A DNA stretch of 64,000 nt, taken from Rossellomorea aquimaris. Lineage in GTDB: Bacteria; Bacillota; Bacilli; Bacillales; Bacillaceae_B. The notes beneath the pieces are model-generated. The model saw nothing but the letters and a program-made list of their open reading frames with translations. It was not told the DNA's origin and searched no databases. The position numbers and the translations under genes are program-made. The first letter of the stretch is position 1. Every line of letters begins with the position of its first letter. The DNA is taken from assembly GCF_035590735.1 (NCBI RefSeq), contig NZ_CP141595.1:1707001-1771000 (forward strand). Reading direction: 5' to 3'. Below, one piece after another: positions 34,247 to 43,394 of this stretch.

Positions 34247-35731
34247 ATGGAAACTCAACAATTTCTTCAATTGCTCCGGCAAATGAGAAAAAAGCTCTGG
34301 GTCAATCAATTATGGTATTACATTCAGCTCCTGCTTGTTTATGCAGGAGTCTTTGCTCTATGCATCGTTTCGATAGCAGCGTTAGTTGTAATCCCATATT
34401 GGGAAAGAATCTTATGGGTAGGTTGCGCCTCTATTTTCATTGGTGTTGTGATTTTGATTTATCGAAGAAGAGCCACATTGAAGGATAGTGCCTTAGCCTA
34501 TGATAGGTTCGTGGACGACAATCGTGTAACTGCCGCTTATAGTAGCCTTCACAGTGGCCATGCCCTATCCTCCTTAGTTGTGCATGATGCATTGAAGAAG
34601 ATGATAAGGGCTCATACGGAAGTATTGAAATATAGAAAAAAGAAAATCAAGCCTTCGTTCCTGTTATCAAGCGGAATTCTTATTCTTTTATCCTTACTGA
34701 TTTTCACTCAATGGGATGACTCTTTTCAAGAAGCGAATCGGATTGAGAAAGAAAAGGAGATCATTGCAGACTCAAATAAAAGAATAACAGAACAGGCGAA
34801 AAAGAAAGAGAATGCTTCTATTAAAGAAAAGTTGTTGAGGGAAAATGAAGAACTCGAGAAGGTAACGGAAGCGACCAAACGTTATGATGAAATAATCAAA
34901 AAAGTTAAAGAGCTCGAGCTTCAGAAGAAATCAATAGAAAAACAGAATGAAAAGCTGCAGGAAGCGAAGAAAAAGATAGCAGTTGTAGAAAACGTAGACA
35001 AAGCACTTCAAGAAAAAAATAGCGATAAATTCCAGCGAGCATTTAATCAAATGTCTAAAGAGCAAAGAGACCAGCTTTTAATGGCTTTGAAATCACAGGA
35101 TATTGACTCCTTGGAAGAATTATCAGAATTGATGAAAGAATCGAATAGCGTAGACGAACAATTAGATCAACTTGCTAAACTTCAAGATGAACTACAAAAT
35201 GAAGCCGAATTCTTAAAGAATGCGATCGGAAAGAGTGATACAACAGGTTCAGATTCATTGGCACAGAATTCCGGTAAAGCAACTTCTAATCAGGCAAACA
35301 GTAAGTCACAGGCAAATAAGGATCCTTCTTCATCTGCAAATGGAAATCAGCCAGGCAACAGTAATTCAAATTCACCTGGACAGGGAGGGAATGAAAACGG
35401 TGCCGGAACTGGTAACGGGTCTTCCCCTGAAGCAGGAAACGGAGCCGGCAAGGGGCAGGGCTCCAGAGAGATGCTTTCTGTCCCGGAAGAAATCGAAGGG
35501 CAGAACCATATTGAACGGGATACAGGCCAATTAGGTGAAGGTGAACAGGGAGAGCGGTTTGAGAGCACTGGACCGGTACAAAAGGGAACCCTTCGTCCAT
35601 ATGAAGAAGTGTATCAAGACTATTATTCTTCTTACCGGAAGTCGTCAGATCGATCCATGATCCCTAAAGATTTAGAGAAGATCGTACAATCCTATTTTAG
35701 TGAAATTGATCCAGGGGAGTTGGTAGAGTGA
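34247..35731 (+). CDS. Coiled-coil membrane protein with low-complexity linker
   Basis: This 494-residue protein has three transmembrane helices at about residues 23-49, 55-72 and 137-154. A Lys/Glu-rich coiled coil follows (about 160-330). Next comes a linker of about 80 residues made mostly of Ser, Asn, Gly, Gln and Ala (about 335-410), and an acidic C-terminal tail with EVYQDYYSSYRKS. The layout recalls the DUF4175-like partner found near MoxR-VWA operons, but I cannot assign the family. It is 11 bases after the permease gene and overlaps the MoxR gene by four bases (GTGA). A scaffolding role is inferred. Confidence 0.7.
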   Translation: METQQFLQLLRQMRKKLWVNQLWYYIQLLLVYAGVFALCIVSIAALVVIPYWERILWVGCASIFIGVVILIYRRRATLKDSALAYDRFVDDNRVTAAYSSLHSGHALSSLVVHDALKKMIRAHTEVLKYRKKKIKPSFLLSSGILILLSLLIFTQWDDSFQEANRIEKEKEIIADSNKRITEQAKKKENASIKEKLLRENEELEKVTEATKRYDEIIKKVKELELQKKSIEKQNEKLQEAKKKIAVVENVDKALQEKNSDKFQRAFNQMSKEQRDQLLMALKSQDIDSLEELSELMKESNSVDEQLDQLAKLQDELQNEAEFLKNAIGKSDTTGSDSLAQNSGKATSNQANSKSQANKDPSSSANGNQPGNSNSNSPGQGGNENGAGTGNGSSPEAGNGAGKGQGSREMLSVPEEIEGQNHIERDTGQLGEGEQGERFESTGPVQKGTLRPYEEVYQDYYSSYRKSSDRSMIPKDLEKIVQSYFSEIDPGELVE

Positions 35732-36729
35732 ACATAGAAGATAAGGAACAGCAATTTAAGAGAGCTTTTTTGAAGATTACAGAAGTGAAGGAAGAGGTTC
35801 AGCGCTTTATCGTAGGGCAGGAGGAAATAGTAGAGGGGGTGCTTTGGTCCGTCCTTGCAGGAGGGCATACTCTCTTGGAAGGCTTACCTGGATTAGGGAA
35901 AACGATGTTGGTGCGCACCCTGGCGGATGTTATGGACCTTAGCTTTTCACGAATTCAGTTTACCCCGGATCTAATGCCCACAGACATCACGGGGACAATG
36001 GTCATGAAACAAAGCCGGGACGATCAACATCCTTTTGTTTTCCATCCAGGTCCTTTGTTTCATCACTTGGTGTTAGCGGATGAAATCAACCGTTCGACTC
36101 CCAAGACGCAAAGTGCCCTTCTTGAGGCAATGGCAGAGAACACGGTCACGGTGGTAGGCGAAACGATGACATTGGAGAAGCCCTTCTTTGTCTTGGCCAC
36201 CCAGAATCCCATTGATCTTGAAGGAACGTACCCTTTACCTGAAGCTCAAGTTGATCGGTTCATGTGTAAAATCTTAGTTTCCTATCCTACTAAAGCAGAG
36301 TTGAAACAAATTATCCAGCGAACAACAGGAACAGATGACATCGTTCTTGAGAAAAAGCTGAATCAAGCTGAATTATTAAGCATTCAGGATCTGGTGAAAG
36401 AAATAATGGTCACAGATGAAATGATTGACTTTGCCATTGATCTTATTGATGCAACACACCCGAAAAGTGAAAGAACAACTGAAAGAATCAAACAATATGT
36501 TGATTTTGGAAGTGGACCAAGGGGGCTTCAAAATGTCATCCTTATGGCCAAAGCGAGAGCATTGACCCAAGGCAGGTACCATGTTTCCATGGGGGACCTG
36601 AAAAAGGTGGCTCCTCTCGTATTGCGGCATCGTATGATCCTGAATTTTGAAGGAGAAGCAATGAGTGTTGGAACTGATGAACTCATCCTTGAAATGATCG
36701 ATTACGTCCAAAAAGGTGAAAGTCGGTGA
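35728..36729 (+). CDS. MoxR-family AAA+ ATPase
   Basis: This is a full-length 333-residue MoxR ATPase. Walker A GLPGLGKT is at residues 52-59. Walker B is LVLADEINRS with Asp118-Glu119. Sensor 1 is LATQNPID, the arginine-finger segment is LPEAQVDRF, and the lid motif is SGPRGLQN. It starts with GTG overlapping the previous stop and ends overlapping the DUF58 start. MoxR proteins act as chaperones that mature or insert cofactors into VWA-linked protein complexes. The partners here are the adjacent DUF58 and VWA proteins. Confidence 0.95.
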   Translation: MNIEDKEQQFKRAFLKITEVKEEVQRFIVGQEEIVEGVLWSVLAGGHTLLEGLPGLGKTMLVRTLADVMDLSFSRIQFTPDLMPTDITGTMVMKQSRDDQHPFVFHPGPLFHHLVLADEINRSTPKTQSALLEAMAENTVTVVGETMTLEKPFFVLATQNPIDLEGTYPLPEAQVDRFMCKILVSYPTKAELKQIIQRTTGTDDIVLEKKLNQAELLSIQDLVKEIMVTDEMIDFAIDLIDATHPKSERTTERIKQYVDFGSGPRGLQNVILMAKARALTQGRYHVSMGDLKKVAPLVLRHRMILNFEGEAMSVGTDELILEMIDYVQKGESR

Positions 36730-37607
36730 AAACACTTTGGCACAGCCAGTTTCTAGCTCAATTGAAAAGGCACAGGATTACCAGTAAACGATTAAGGAGC
36801 GGTCATCATAAAGGCTCCCGTCTCGCAATCAATCATGGGAGTTCCCTGGAATTTTCCGATTATCAAATGTATGCACTTGGGGACGATGTAAGGCAAATCG
36901 ACTGGAATGTGTATGCCAGAACGAAAAAGGTATATATCAAAAGGTATCTGGATGAAAGAGAAATAAAGGTTCATATTTACCTTGATTGCTCAAATTCCAT
37001 GTTAATAGAAGATAGAAAATGGAAGAGGGCGAAAGAATTAGCTGGAGCACTGTCATTTTTAGCTCTTTCAAATGATGATCGACTTTCATTGCATTGCATG
37101 GGAGCTCATCACCAAAAGTGCTTTATGAAAAAAGGGGCACGTGACGCAAAAGCGATTCTCCATGACATTCAAGTGCTGTCCATAGACCGTACAGGGGAAG
37201 ATGGAATCTCCTTTTTTGATCAAGTAGGAAAAGGGGTACAAAAAAAAAGCTCTGTATCCTTTATTCTTTCTGATGGACTCGAATCGCTCTCACTGATAGA
37301 GGAAGCACTCAGAAAACTTTCGATTAAAAGAGAAATGGTTTATTTTATCCAACTCCTCGATGAAGAAGAGCTAACGCCATCCTATCAAGGTGATGTCAAA
37401 TTACTAGATAGTGAAAAACACCAGGAAACGAATGTATCAATAAGTCCGAGGATGGTGGAGCTCTATCAGGAGCGATTACTTAATCACAACAAAGAGATTG
37501 AAGCTTTATGTAATAAATGGGGGTTTGGCTATACCCAAACAAGTTGCCTGCCACCATTAAACGAAGTATTCTTTAAGGATTTCAAAGAAAATGGATGGAT
37601 CCGCTGA
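36726..37607 (+). CDS. DUF58 domain protein (soluble)
   Basis: This 293-residue DUF58 protein has the signature YALGDDVRQIDWNVYARTKK (about residues 50-69). The VWA-like MIDAS remnant is IYLDCSNSM. Unlike the DUF58 protein at the start of the window, it has no N-terminal membrane helices. GTG start overlaps the MoxR stop (GTGA). It is the usual MoxR partner and probably acts with it as a cytoplasmic pair. Confidence 0.9.
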   Translation: MKTLWHSQFLAQLKRHRITSKRLRSGHHKGSRLAINHGSSLEFSDYQMYALGDDVRQIDWNVYARTKKVYIKRYLDEREIKVHIYLDCSNSMLIEDRKWKRAKELAGALSFLALSNDDRLSLHCMGAHHQKCFMKKGARDAKAILHDIQVLSIDRTGEDGISFFDQVGKGVQKKSSVSFILSDGLESLSLIEEALRKLSIKREMVYFIQLLDEEELTPSYQGDVKLLDSEKHQETNVSISPRMVELYQERLLNHNKEIEALCNKWGFGYTQTSCLPPLNEVFFKDFKENGWIR

Positions 37608-37613
37608 GGTGAT

Positions 37614-39377
37614 ATGATGGGAATAGGGAATCCAATCTTTTTTTTATTTTCTTTTTTTATAGCCGCCGTTATTTTAATGTATTTCTTTCGAAAACAATAC
37701 AGAGATCAAGTTGTTCCTTCTAATCTCCTATGGGAAGAGGTTATGAAGGAATGGCAAGCATCTCCATGGTTTCATAGATTACAGAAAAATCTCTTACTAC
37801 TTTTACAAGTACTGATCCTTTTCTTCTTAGTGATCGCCCTGGTAAAGCCTTACATATTTAACGAAATGGCCAAAAAAGATCATCTCGTCATTTTACTGGA
37901 CACCTCAGCCTCTATGAACGCAGTGGTGAACAATCGATCTCACTTTGAAGAAGCAAAAGAAGACATTCAATCATTGATTGAAGGATCTGATGGAAAAGTG
38001 ACCCTAATAGGAGTGGGGAAATCTGTAACCACCATTGTCTCGGAAGAAACAAACGACCGGGTTGTTCTCAATGGTTTAAGGAACCTTGCTTTATCTAATG
38101 ACAACGAAGATATGAAAAAAGCGATACACCTTGGAGAGGCATTGGCGATTGGCTCGGAATCAATCATACATATCTTCTCAGATTCAATGGAAAAAAGAGA
38201 TTTTACAAAAGAACTTACCAGTCCTATTCAGGTACATAATCTTTTGACTAATCCTGTAAATGTTTCCCTTACAAGTTTCGGGGTTGAACGACTGGGATCA
38301 TCCTATAAAGGAGTCGCTGTGATCGAAAATCAAAGTGATGAATCAAGAAGGGGTCACCTCGCGATTTACGATGAAAAGAAAGAAATCTCTTCAGTGGAAC
38401 TGACACTGGATCCAGGAGAGGAAACCGTTGTTCCATTATCTGATCTTTCTCATAGCCCAATTTATAAGGCAGTAATCGATTTTAATGATGATTACATGGA
38501 AGATAACAGCCTTTCAAGTATTCAGGCTGCTTCAAAGCCTGCCATTCATGTCATGGGGGAAATTAACCCCTTCTTATTAAAAGGGTTTCAATCGATCGGA
38601 GTCGACGTGAAAACCATTGAAGAGGATCAAAAGAAGTCCGGGGATGAGATCATCTTGACCACAAAGGAGAACTGGCAGCGATTATCGGTCGAGAGCCCTG
38701 CCATGATAGTCCCGAATCTGTCAAAAGAATCCACGCCTCTTAAACATGGTATTAAAGCAACGAATGAAGATCCCTTATTAAAACATGTTGACTTGGAAAA
38801 AGTGTATGTGGAAAAAGTGAATTCCATCCAAATAAAGAATCTCCAATCAGTTGCCACGGGAGATTCCCTTCCTCTCATACAGAAGGGAGAAGTGAATGGT
38901 CAAAAGCTTGTCCTGTTAAATCTGCACCTTAACGAATCAGACTTCCCATTACACCCGGGCTTTCCGATCTTTCTTTATAATTCTTATCAGTTTTTATCAG
39001 AAGATCACGGTTTTTTAGGCTATTATCAACCGGGAGAAGAGAGGACATTTCCTCTTTCGGATGATAAATGGGATATATACTCCACTGAAGGTGAGTTTGT
39101 AAAGGAATGGAATGGGGAGGGAGTGTTCAAGGCACCCGAAGCCCCGGGTGTATATCAGGCTATACGAAATGGTGACACGAAATACTTCAGTGTCGTACTT
39201 GATGATCGGGAAAAACATTTATCAGAGGGGTCCTCTTTTTCACTTGAACCCACTAAAGGATTGAAAAACGAAGAATCCAAGAGCATTCCCCAAACCTTTA
39301 CTGTGTGGTTTCTAATCTTGGCGATTCTTTTATTATTTATAGAGTGGGAGGTGTACAGACGTGGGAATCGAATTTAA
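37614..39377 (+). CDS. BatA-like membrane protein with VWA domain
   Basis: This 587-residue protein begins with a BatA/aerotolerance-type N-terminus: helix at about residues 6-24, the segment VVPSNLLWEEVM, and a second helix at 58-78. A VWA domain follows with a MIDAS start DTSAS (Asp96, Ser98, Ser100). The rest is an extracytoplasmic beta-rich region and a C-terminal helix near 562-580. GAGGTGATATG gives the ribosome site. It overlaps the next gene by 17 bases. The VWA domain is predicted outside the membrane, between two anchors. Confidence 0.85.
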   Translation: MMGIGNPIFFLFSFFIAAVILMYFFRKQYRDQVVPSNLLWEEVMKEWQASPWFHRLQKNLLLLLQVLILFFLVIALVKPYIFNEMAKKDHLVILLDTSASMNAVVNNRSHFEEAKEDIQSLIEGSDGKVTLIGVGKSVTTIVSEETNDRVVLNGLRNLALSNDNEDMKKAIHLGEALAIGSESIIHIFSDSMEKRDFTKELTSPIQVHNLLTNPVNVSLTSFGVERLGSSYKGVAVIENQSDESRRGHLAIYDEKKEISSVELTLDPGEETVVPLSDLSHSPIYKAVIDFNDDYMEDNSLSSIQAASKPAIHVMGEINPFLLKGFQSIGVDVKTIEEDQKKSGDEIILTTKENWQRLSVESPAMIVPNLSKESTPLKHGIKATNEDPLLKHVDLEKVYVEKVNSIQIKNLQSVATGDSLPLIQKGEVNGQKLVLLNLHLNESDFPLHPGFPIFLYNSYQFLSEDHGFLGYYQPGEERTFPLSDDKWDIYSTEGEFVKEWNGEGVFKAPEAPGVYQAIRNGDTKYFSVVLDDREKHLSEGSSFSLEPTKGLKNEESKSIPQTFTVWFLILAILLLFIEWEVYRRGNRI

Positions 39378-42132
39378 AGAAATCCTTTGGTTATGGTTAA
39401 TGATTCCCCTCGGATTTGTACTCTTCCTATTTGCCAAACAGGGATTGAAGAGGAAGGAAGAAAAGCTCGTCATCATATTAAGGGGATGTGGGATGGGTCT
39501 ATTGATCATTGCCCTTGCTAACCCATTTATTAAGTTGCCGGATAAAGGGCGGTCTGTAATCATTCTAGCAGACCGTTCTGCATCTGTGGCGGAGCAAGAG
39601 AATCACATCCTGAATCTGATCAATCAAGCATCCCGAACCACGAGGGAACATGATGGATACGGAATCGTTGCCTTTGGAGAAAACTCGGAAATTGAACGAA
39701 CAATTTCACAAGAAAGAAATCATATCGATCAGTTTGCAGGAGAGATCAAAGAGGGTGAAACGAACCTCGAAGAAGGACTGGAATATGCTTCGAATCTCCT
39801 TGCCAGTGGAGGAAGAATTGTCGCCATCACTGACGGGAAGGAAACGACGGGTTCTGGAGAAAATGTCATACCTTTAGTAAAGGGAAAAGGGATTGAAGTC
39901 GATTGGATTCCCCTTTCATCGGATACGAAAGAAGACGTGGCTGTAACAAATGTTGCGACGCCCTCCATCCAATATGAGGGAGAAGAAACAACCATAACCG
40001 TTAACGCGTACAGCACAACAAAAAAAGAGATAGAGATCCGAATCTCCTTAAATGATCGATCAATCATTAAGGAAATTGTACAAGTGCAAGAAGGTGAAAA
40101 TGAATTTCAGTTCAAGCATGTCGTAGGTGAATCGGGTTTACTGGTATATAAGGCAGAGGTGTTTACTGCAGGGGATGGAAGTAAAGAAAACAATACCTTA
40201 TACAATCTTGCCCGTTCAGAAGGTCCAGCCAAAGTCCTCCTGGTGAAAAACCCTTCTGGAGAAAGTGCATTAACTCCACTACTGAAATCAGCAGGGTTTA
40301 GCGTCGATTCATACAAACCTGAGCAGTTACCGGGAAAGCTGACTTCCTATCTGCAATATCAGACGATTCTTTTTGATAATGTATCTGCTACAAGCATCCC
40401 TGAGAATAAAATGTTTCTCATGGAAAAAAGTGTCAAAGAATTTGGGCGAGGATTTATCATGTTTGGCGGAAGCGACAGTTTTGCCCTTGGAGGATATTTT
40501 AAAACACCGATCGAACGATTGCTGCCCGTCGATATGGATGTGAAAGGAAAAAAGGAGCTTCCGTCTCTTGGTCTTGTCATTGTTCTCGACCGATCAGGGA
40601 GTATGAATGGTCAAAAGATTGCTCTTGCAAAAGAAGCTGCTGCGAGAACCGTCTCTCTTCTAAGAGATAAAGATACGTTAGGAGTCATAGCATTTGACGA
40701 TCGACCATGGGAAATCGTCGAGACGAAACCACTTTCTGATCGTAAAAAAGCAGAAGAGCAAATACGTTCCATTTCTCCTGGTGGGGGAACAGAAATCTTT
40801 TCCTCCTTACAGCAAGCGTATAAAAGTTTAGAAGATCTTCCTTTGAAAAGAAAGCATATTATTCTTTTAACGGATGGACAATCTGCGACGACAGGTAGTT
40901 ACCAGTCACTTGTAGAGGATGGTCACGATAAACAAATCACGTTATCCACCGTCTCAATCGGTGAAGGAGCAGATAAAGGTCTATTAAATGATTTGTCCCA
41001 ATGGGGAAAAGGTCGATTTTATGATGTCGTCGACGCCAGTGTGATACCGAGTATCTTAACAAGGGAGACTGTCATTACAACAAGGACCTATATTGAAGAC
41101 AATCCATTTTATCCAGTGGTTTCTTCGTCTAAATGGGAACCGTTATTCGCCGAAGGCATTCCACAAATGAATGCCTATATTGCCACAAGTCCTAAAGGCA
41201 CTTCTCTAGTTGAAATGAAGAGTGAAAAAAATGATCCAATCTTGGCCTCTTGGAGATATGGTCTTGGGAGGACATTTGCATTTACGTCTGATACAACTGG
41301 AAAATGGACAGGGGATTTCATCAGGTGGAAAGGATGGCCGACGTTCGTTAATCAGCTTGTTACACGATCGTTTCCTGCTATTCAATCCAACCCTTACACC
41401 ATTGATGTGAAGGATGATCGGGGACACACTCAGTTAAAGCTTTCGTCATCTGCGGAAGATGTTTCGCAACTTGAGGTAAAGGCACTTGATGAAAGTGGAA
41501 AAGAGATTCCTGCAACGACAAGGATCAAGGCTCCGGGAGACTATGAAGTCGAATTTGAGAGCCGGTTATCTCCTGGACTATATCATTTGAATATCTCCAA
41601 GTTAGGTGAAGAGAGAGGAAGCTCATACCAAACAGGCTTTTCGGTTCCATATTCGAAAGAATACTCCTACAAGGGAGGAACCCGGACACTTGACGAGATA
41701 GTAGAAGAAACAGGGGGGAAGAGGTATTCCTCGGCTAAAGAAGTCTTTAGAGAGTTCGAAACCAAATCATCCAGAGAACAATCGACTCGATCTCTCTTTA
41801 TTATCATAGGCTTTCTACTCTTCTTTGCAGAAATTACCATTAGAAGGTTTGGATTAGGTCCGATAATGGGAGTTGTTAATATGCTTAAAAGGAGAATACC
41901 TGCTTCCGTTCCTAAAGAACAAACAAGCTTTGAACAACTCGGCCGAAAAGTGAAACATAACCGCAAGCCGAATGAGAGGGAGAAACCTATAAGCAGCAAG
42001 CAGTCTATGCTTAAAGCTTCAGAGGAAAAGGGGACGATAAATAAACCCAAGGTGAAACAGGAGCCTCAAGAGACTAGGGATGATGATCGCCTTCAGCGTC
42101 TACTTGAAGCAAAAAGGAGAAGAGACAAATAA
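39361..42132 (+). CDS. Double-VWA membrane protein with amidotransferase-like domain
   Basis: This 923-residue protein has two N-terminal helices (about residues 6-24 and 36-56). The first VWA domain has MIDAS DRSAS (Asp71, Ser73, Ser75). A beta domain follows, then a class I glutamine-amidotransferase-like fold (KVLLVKNPSG through FGRGFIMFGGSDSF). A second, complete VWA domain has DRSGSM (Asp410, Ser412, Ser414), Thr477 and Asp505. A C-terminal helix is at 811-828, followed by a basic cytoplasmic tail of about 95 residues. No catalytic cysteine is obvious in the amidotransferase-like part. The start is GTG inside the preceding gene. It is the last gene of the cluster. Confidence 0.85.
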   Translation: MGIEFKEILWLWLMIPLGFVLFLFAKQGLKRKEEKLVIILRGCGMGLLIIALANPFIKLPDKGRSVIILADRSASVAEQENHILNLINQASRTTREHDGYGIVAFGENSEIERTISQERNHIDQFAGEIKEGETNLEEGLEYASNLLASGGRIVAITDGKETTGSGENVIPLVKGKGIEVDWIPLSSDTKEDVAVTNVATPSIQYEGEETTITVNAYSTTKKEIEIRISLNDRSIIKEIVQVQEGENEFQFKHVVGESGLLVYKAEVFTAGDGSKENNTLYNLARSEGPAKVLLVKNPSGESALTPLLKSAGFSVDSYKPEQLPGKLTSYLQYQTILFDNVSATSIPENKMFLMEKSVKEFGRGFIMFGGSDSFALGGYFKTPIERLLPVDMDVKGKKELPSLGLVIVLDRSGSMNGQKIALAKEAAARTVSLLRDKDTLGVIAFDDRPWEIVETKPLSDRKKAEEQIRSISPGGGTEIFSSLQQAYKSLEDLPLKRKHIILLTDGQSATTGSYQSLVEDGHDKQITLSTVSIGEGADKGLLNDLSQWGKGRFYDVVDASVIPSILTRETVITTRTYIEDNPFYPVVSSSKWEPLFAEGIPQMNAYIATSPKGTSLVEMKSEKNDPILASWRYGLGRTFAFTSDTTGKWTGDFIRWKGWPTFVNQLVTRSFPAIQSNPYTIDVKDDRGHTQLKLSSSAEDVSQLEVKALDESGKEIPATTRIKAPGDYEVEFESRLSPGLYHLNISKLGEERGSSYQTGFSVPYSKEYSYKGGTRTLDEIVEETGGKRYSSAKEVFREFETKSSREQSTRSLFIIIGFLLFFAEITIRRFGLGPIMGVVNMLKRRIPASVPKEQTSFEQLGRKVKHNRKPNEREKPISSKQSMLKASEEKGTINKPKVKQEPQETRDDDRLQRLLEAKRRRDK

Positions 42133-42160
42133 AAAGAGAAGGCAAGTGCCTTCTCTTTTT
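42131..42160. terminator. Terminator of the ABC-MoxR-VWA cluster, bidirectional
   Basis: AAAAAGAGAAGGCA pairs with TGCCTTCTCTTTTT around AG. It also serves the convergent mscS-type gene. Confidence 0.9.
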
Positions 42161-42168
42161 CACTTTCA

Positions 42169-43035
42169 TTAGCCTTCCTTTTTCTCAATATAAACCTGAT
42201 GAGGGTAAGGAATTTCAATTCCATTTTGATCAAGAGCTTCTTTAAGAGCTTTACGCAGCTTCCGTTCCACTCCCCATTGCTCCATGTTTTTCGTTTTGCA
42301 TAACACTCTCAGTACTACATCTGAAGCGCCAAGGGTCTGAACACCTAACACATTTGGACCATCTATAATATTTTCATCTTCTTGAGCGATCGTATCACAA
42401 ACCTGCTGAAGAACTACCATCGCTTTGTCAATGTCATCGTCATATGAGATCCCGATATCAACAAGCGCTCTCATATTTCCGCGGGAATGATTGCTGACAC
42501 TCGTAATTTCTCTATTTGGTACATAATGAAGAGTGCCGTCGAACCCACGAATATGAGTCGTTCGTAAACCAACCTCTTCTACAATCCCTGAGAAATTTCC
42601 AGTGGACACGTAATCTCCTACATCCACTTGTTTTTCCAATAGAATAAAGAATCCTGTCACCACATCACTTACTAATCCTTGCGCACCAAAGCCGACTGCA
42701 AGTCCAACAATTCCTGCTCCGGCAAGAATAGCCGTCACCTGGATACCGAAGATTTGTAAAATGGTGACAAAGAAAACAAAAATCAGGATATACCCGATTA
42801 TATTTTTTGAAAGACTTTGTAATGTCTGGGCGCGACCTTCGGAAACATCATTTCTCTTTCGGTACTTATCAAAGACTCTCTCAACCACTTTGTTAGCAGC
42901 ACCTTTCACGATAATGAAAGCGATCCATATCGCTATTATCTGTAAGGCACCAATTCCGATCGTCACCAATAGACCGCCCCAATTAAAATTGGAAAGTCGG
43001 TCACTTAAAGCACTAAGACCAAGTATGTAATTCAA
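42169..43035 (-). CDS. ykuT: MscS-family mechanosensitive channel, YkuT-like
   Basis: This 288-residue small-conductance mechanosensitive channel has three N-terminal helices. The pore helix TM3 is rich in Gly/Ala (AGAGIVGLAVGFGAQGLVSDVVTG). The cytoplasmic vestibule includes VGDYVSTGNFSGIVEEVGLRTT and YVPNREITSVSNHSRG. It releases solutes on hypo-osmotic shock. The position matches B. subtilis ykuT. TTG is the start, seven bases after AAGGATG. Confidence 0.92.
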   Translation of the reverse strand: MNYILGLSALSDRLSNFNWGGLLVTIGIGALQIIAIWIAFIIVKGAANKVVERVFDKYRKRNDVSEGRAQTLQSLSKNIIGYILIFVFFVTILQIFGIQVTAILAGAGIVGLAVGFGAQGLVSDVVTGFFILLEKQVDVGDYVSTGNFSGIVEEVGLRTTHIRGFDGTLHYVPNREITSVSNHSRGNMRALVDIGISYDDDIDKAMVVLQQVCDTIAQEDENIIDGPNVLGVQTLGASDVVLRVLCKTKNMEQWGVERKLRKALKEALDQNGIEIPYPHQVYIEKKEG

Positions 43036-43237
43036 TCCAAAACATCCTTCCTATTAAATAATGACCATTCTAGTATACACAATTCACCGTAGGACATGTC
43101 AAAGAGTATATCAAAAAGCATATTGTTTTATTCCCCAGTTGAGAAATGGTAAACTTTATGTAGATGTTTATTCAAGCAGAAAAGTGAGTAAACTTCTATA
43201 TAATAGGGAAAACCAAGTAAGGGAAGCGGTCAATAGA

Positions 43238-43305
43238 TTATAATCATTTTAATGTTAAATTGATTATAATTTAACATTGACTTAAAAAAACTAATCCTTT
43301 ATAAT
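43238..43305 (+). promoter_or_regulatory. ykuU promoter with PerR-like boxes and a perfect dyad
   Basis: TTGACT-N17-TATAAT (43277-43305) is a near-consensus sigma-A promoter. Upstream are two PerR-type 7-1-7 boxes: TTATAATCATTTTAA (43238-43252, one mismatch to TTATAATNATTATAA) and TTAAATTGATTATAA (43255-43269, two mismatches). A perfect inverted repeat AATGTTAAATT / AATTTAACATT (43251-43278) overlaps the second box and the -35. Confidence 0.6.
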
Positions 43306-43394
43306 GAAAATTGTGATTTAGAAAGGACAGGTTGTCACGTCTTTCCTTTCTCAGGTGAATTATTTTATTAAAAACTCATTGGAGGGATTCATTC

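Noticed and set aside
35220..35600. Several overlapping frames in the low-complexity part of the cluster protein
   Set aside because: Low-complexity Ser/Asn/Gly coding leaves other frames open by chance.
43061..43243. A 60-codon plus frame between ykuT and ykuU
   Set aside because: No ribosome site and no recognisable family; it sits in the divergent promoter region.
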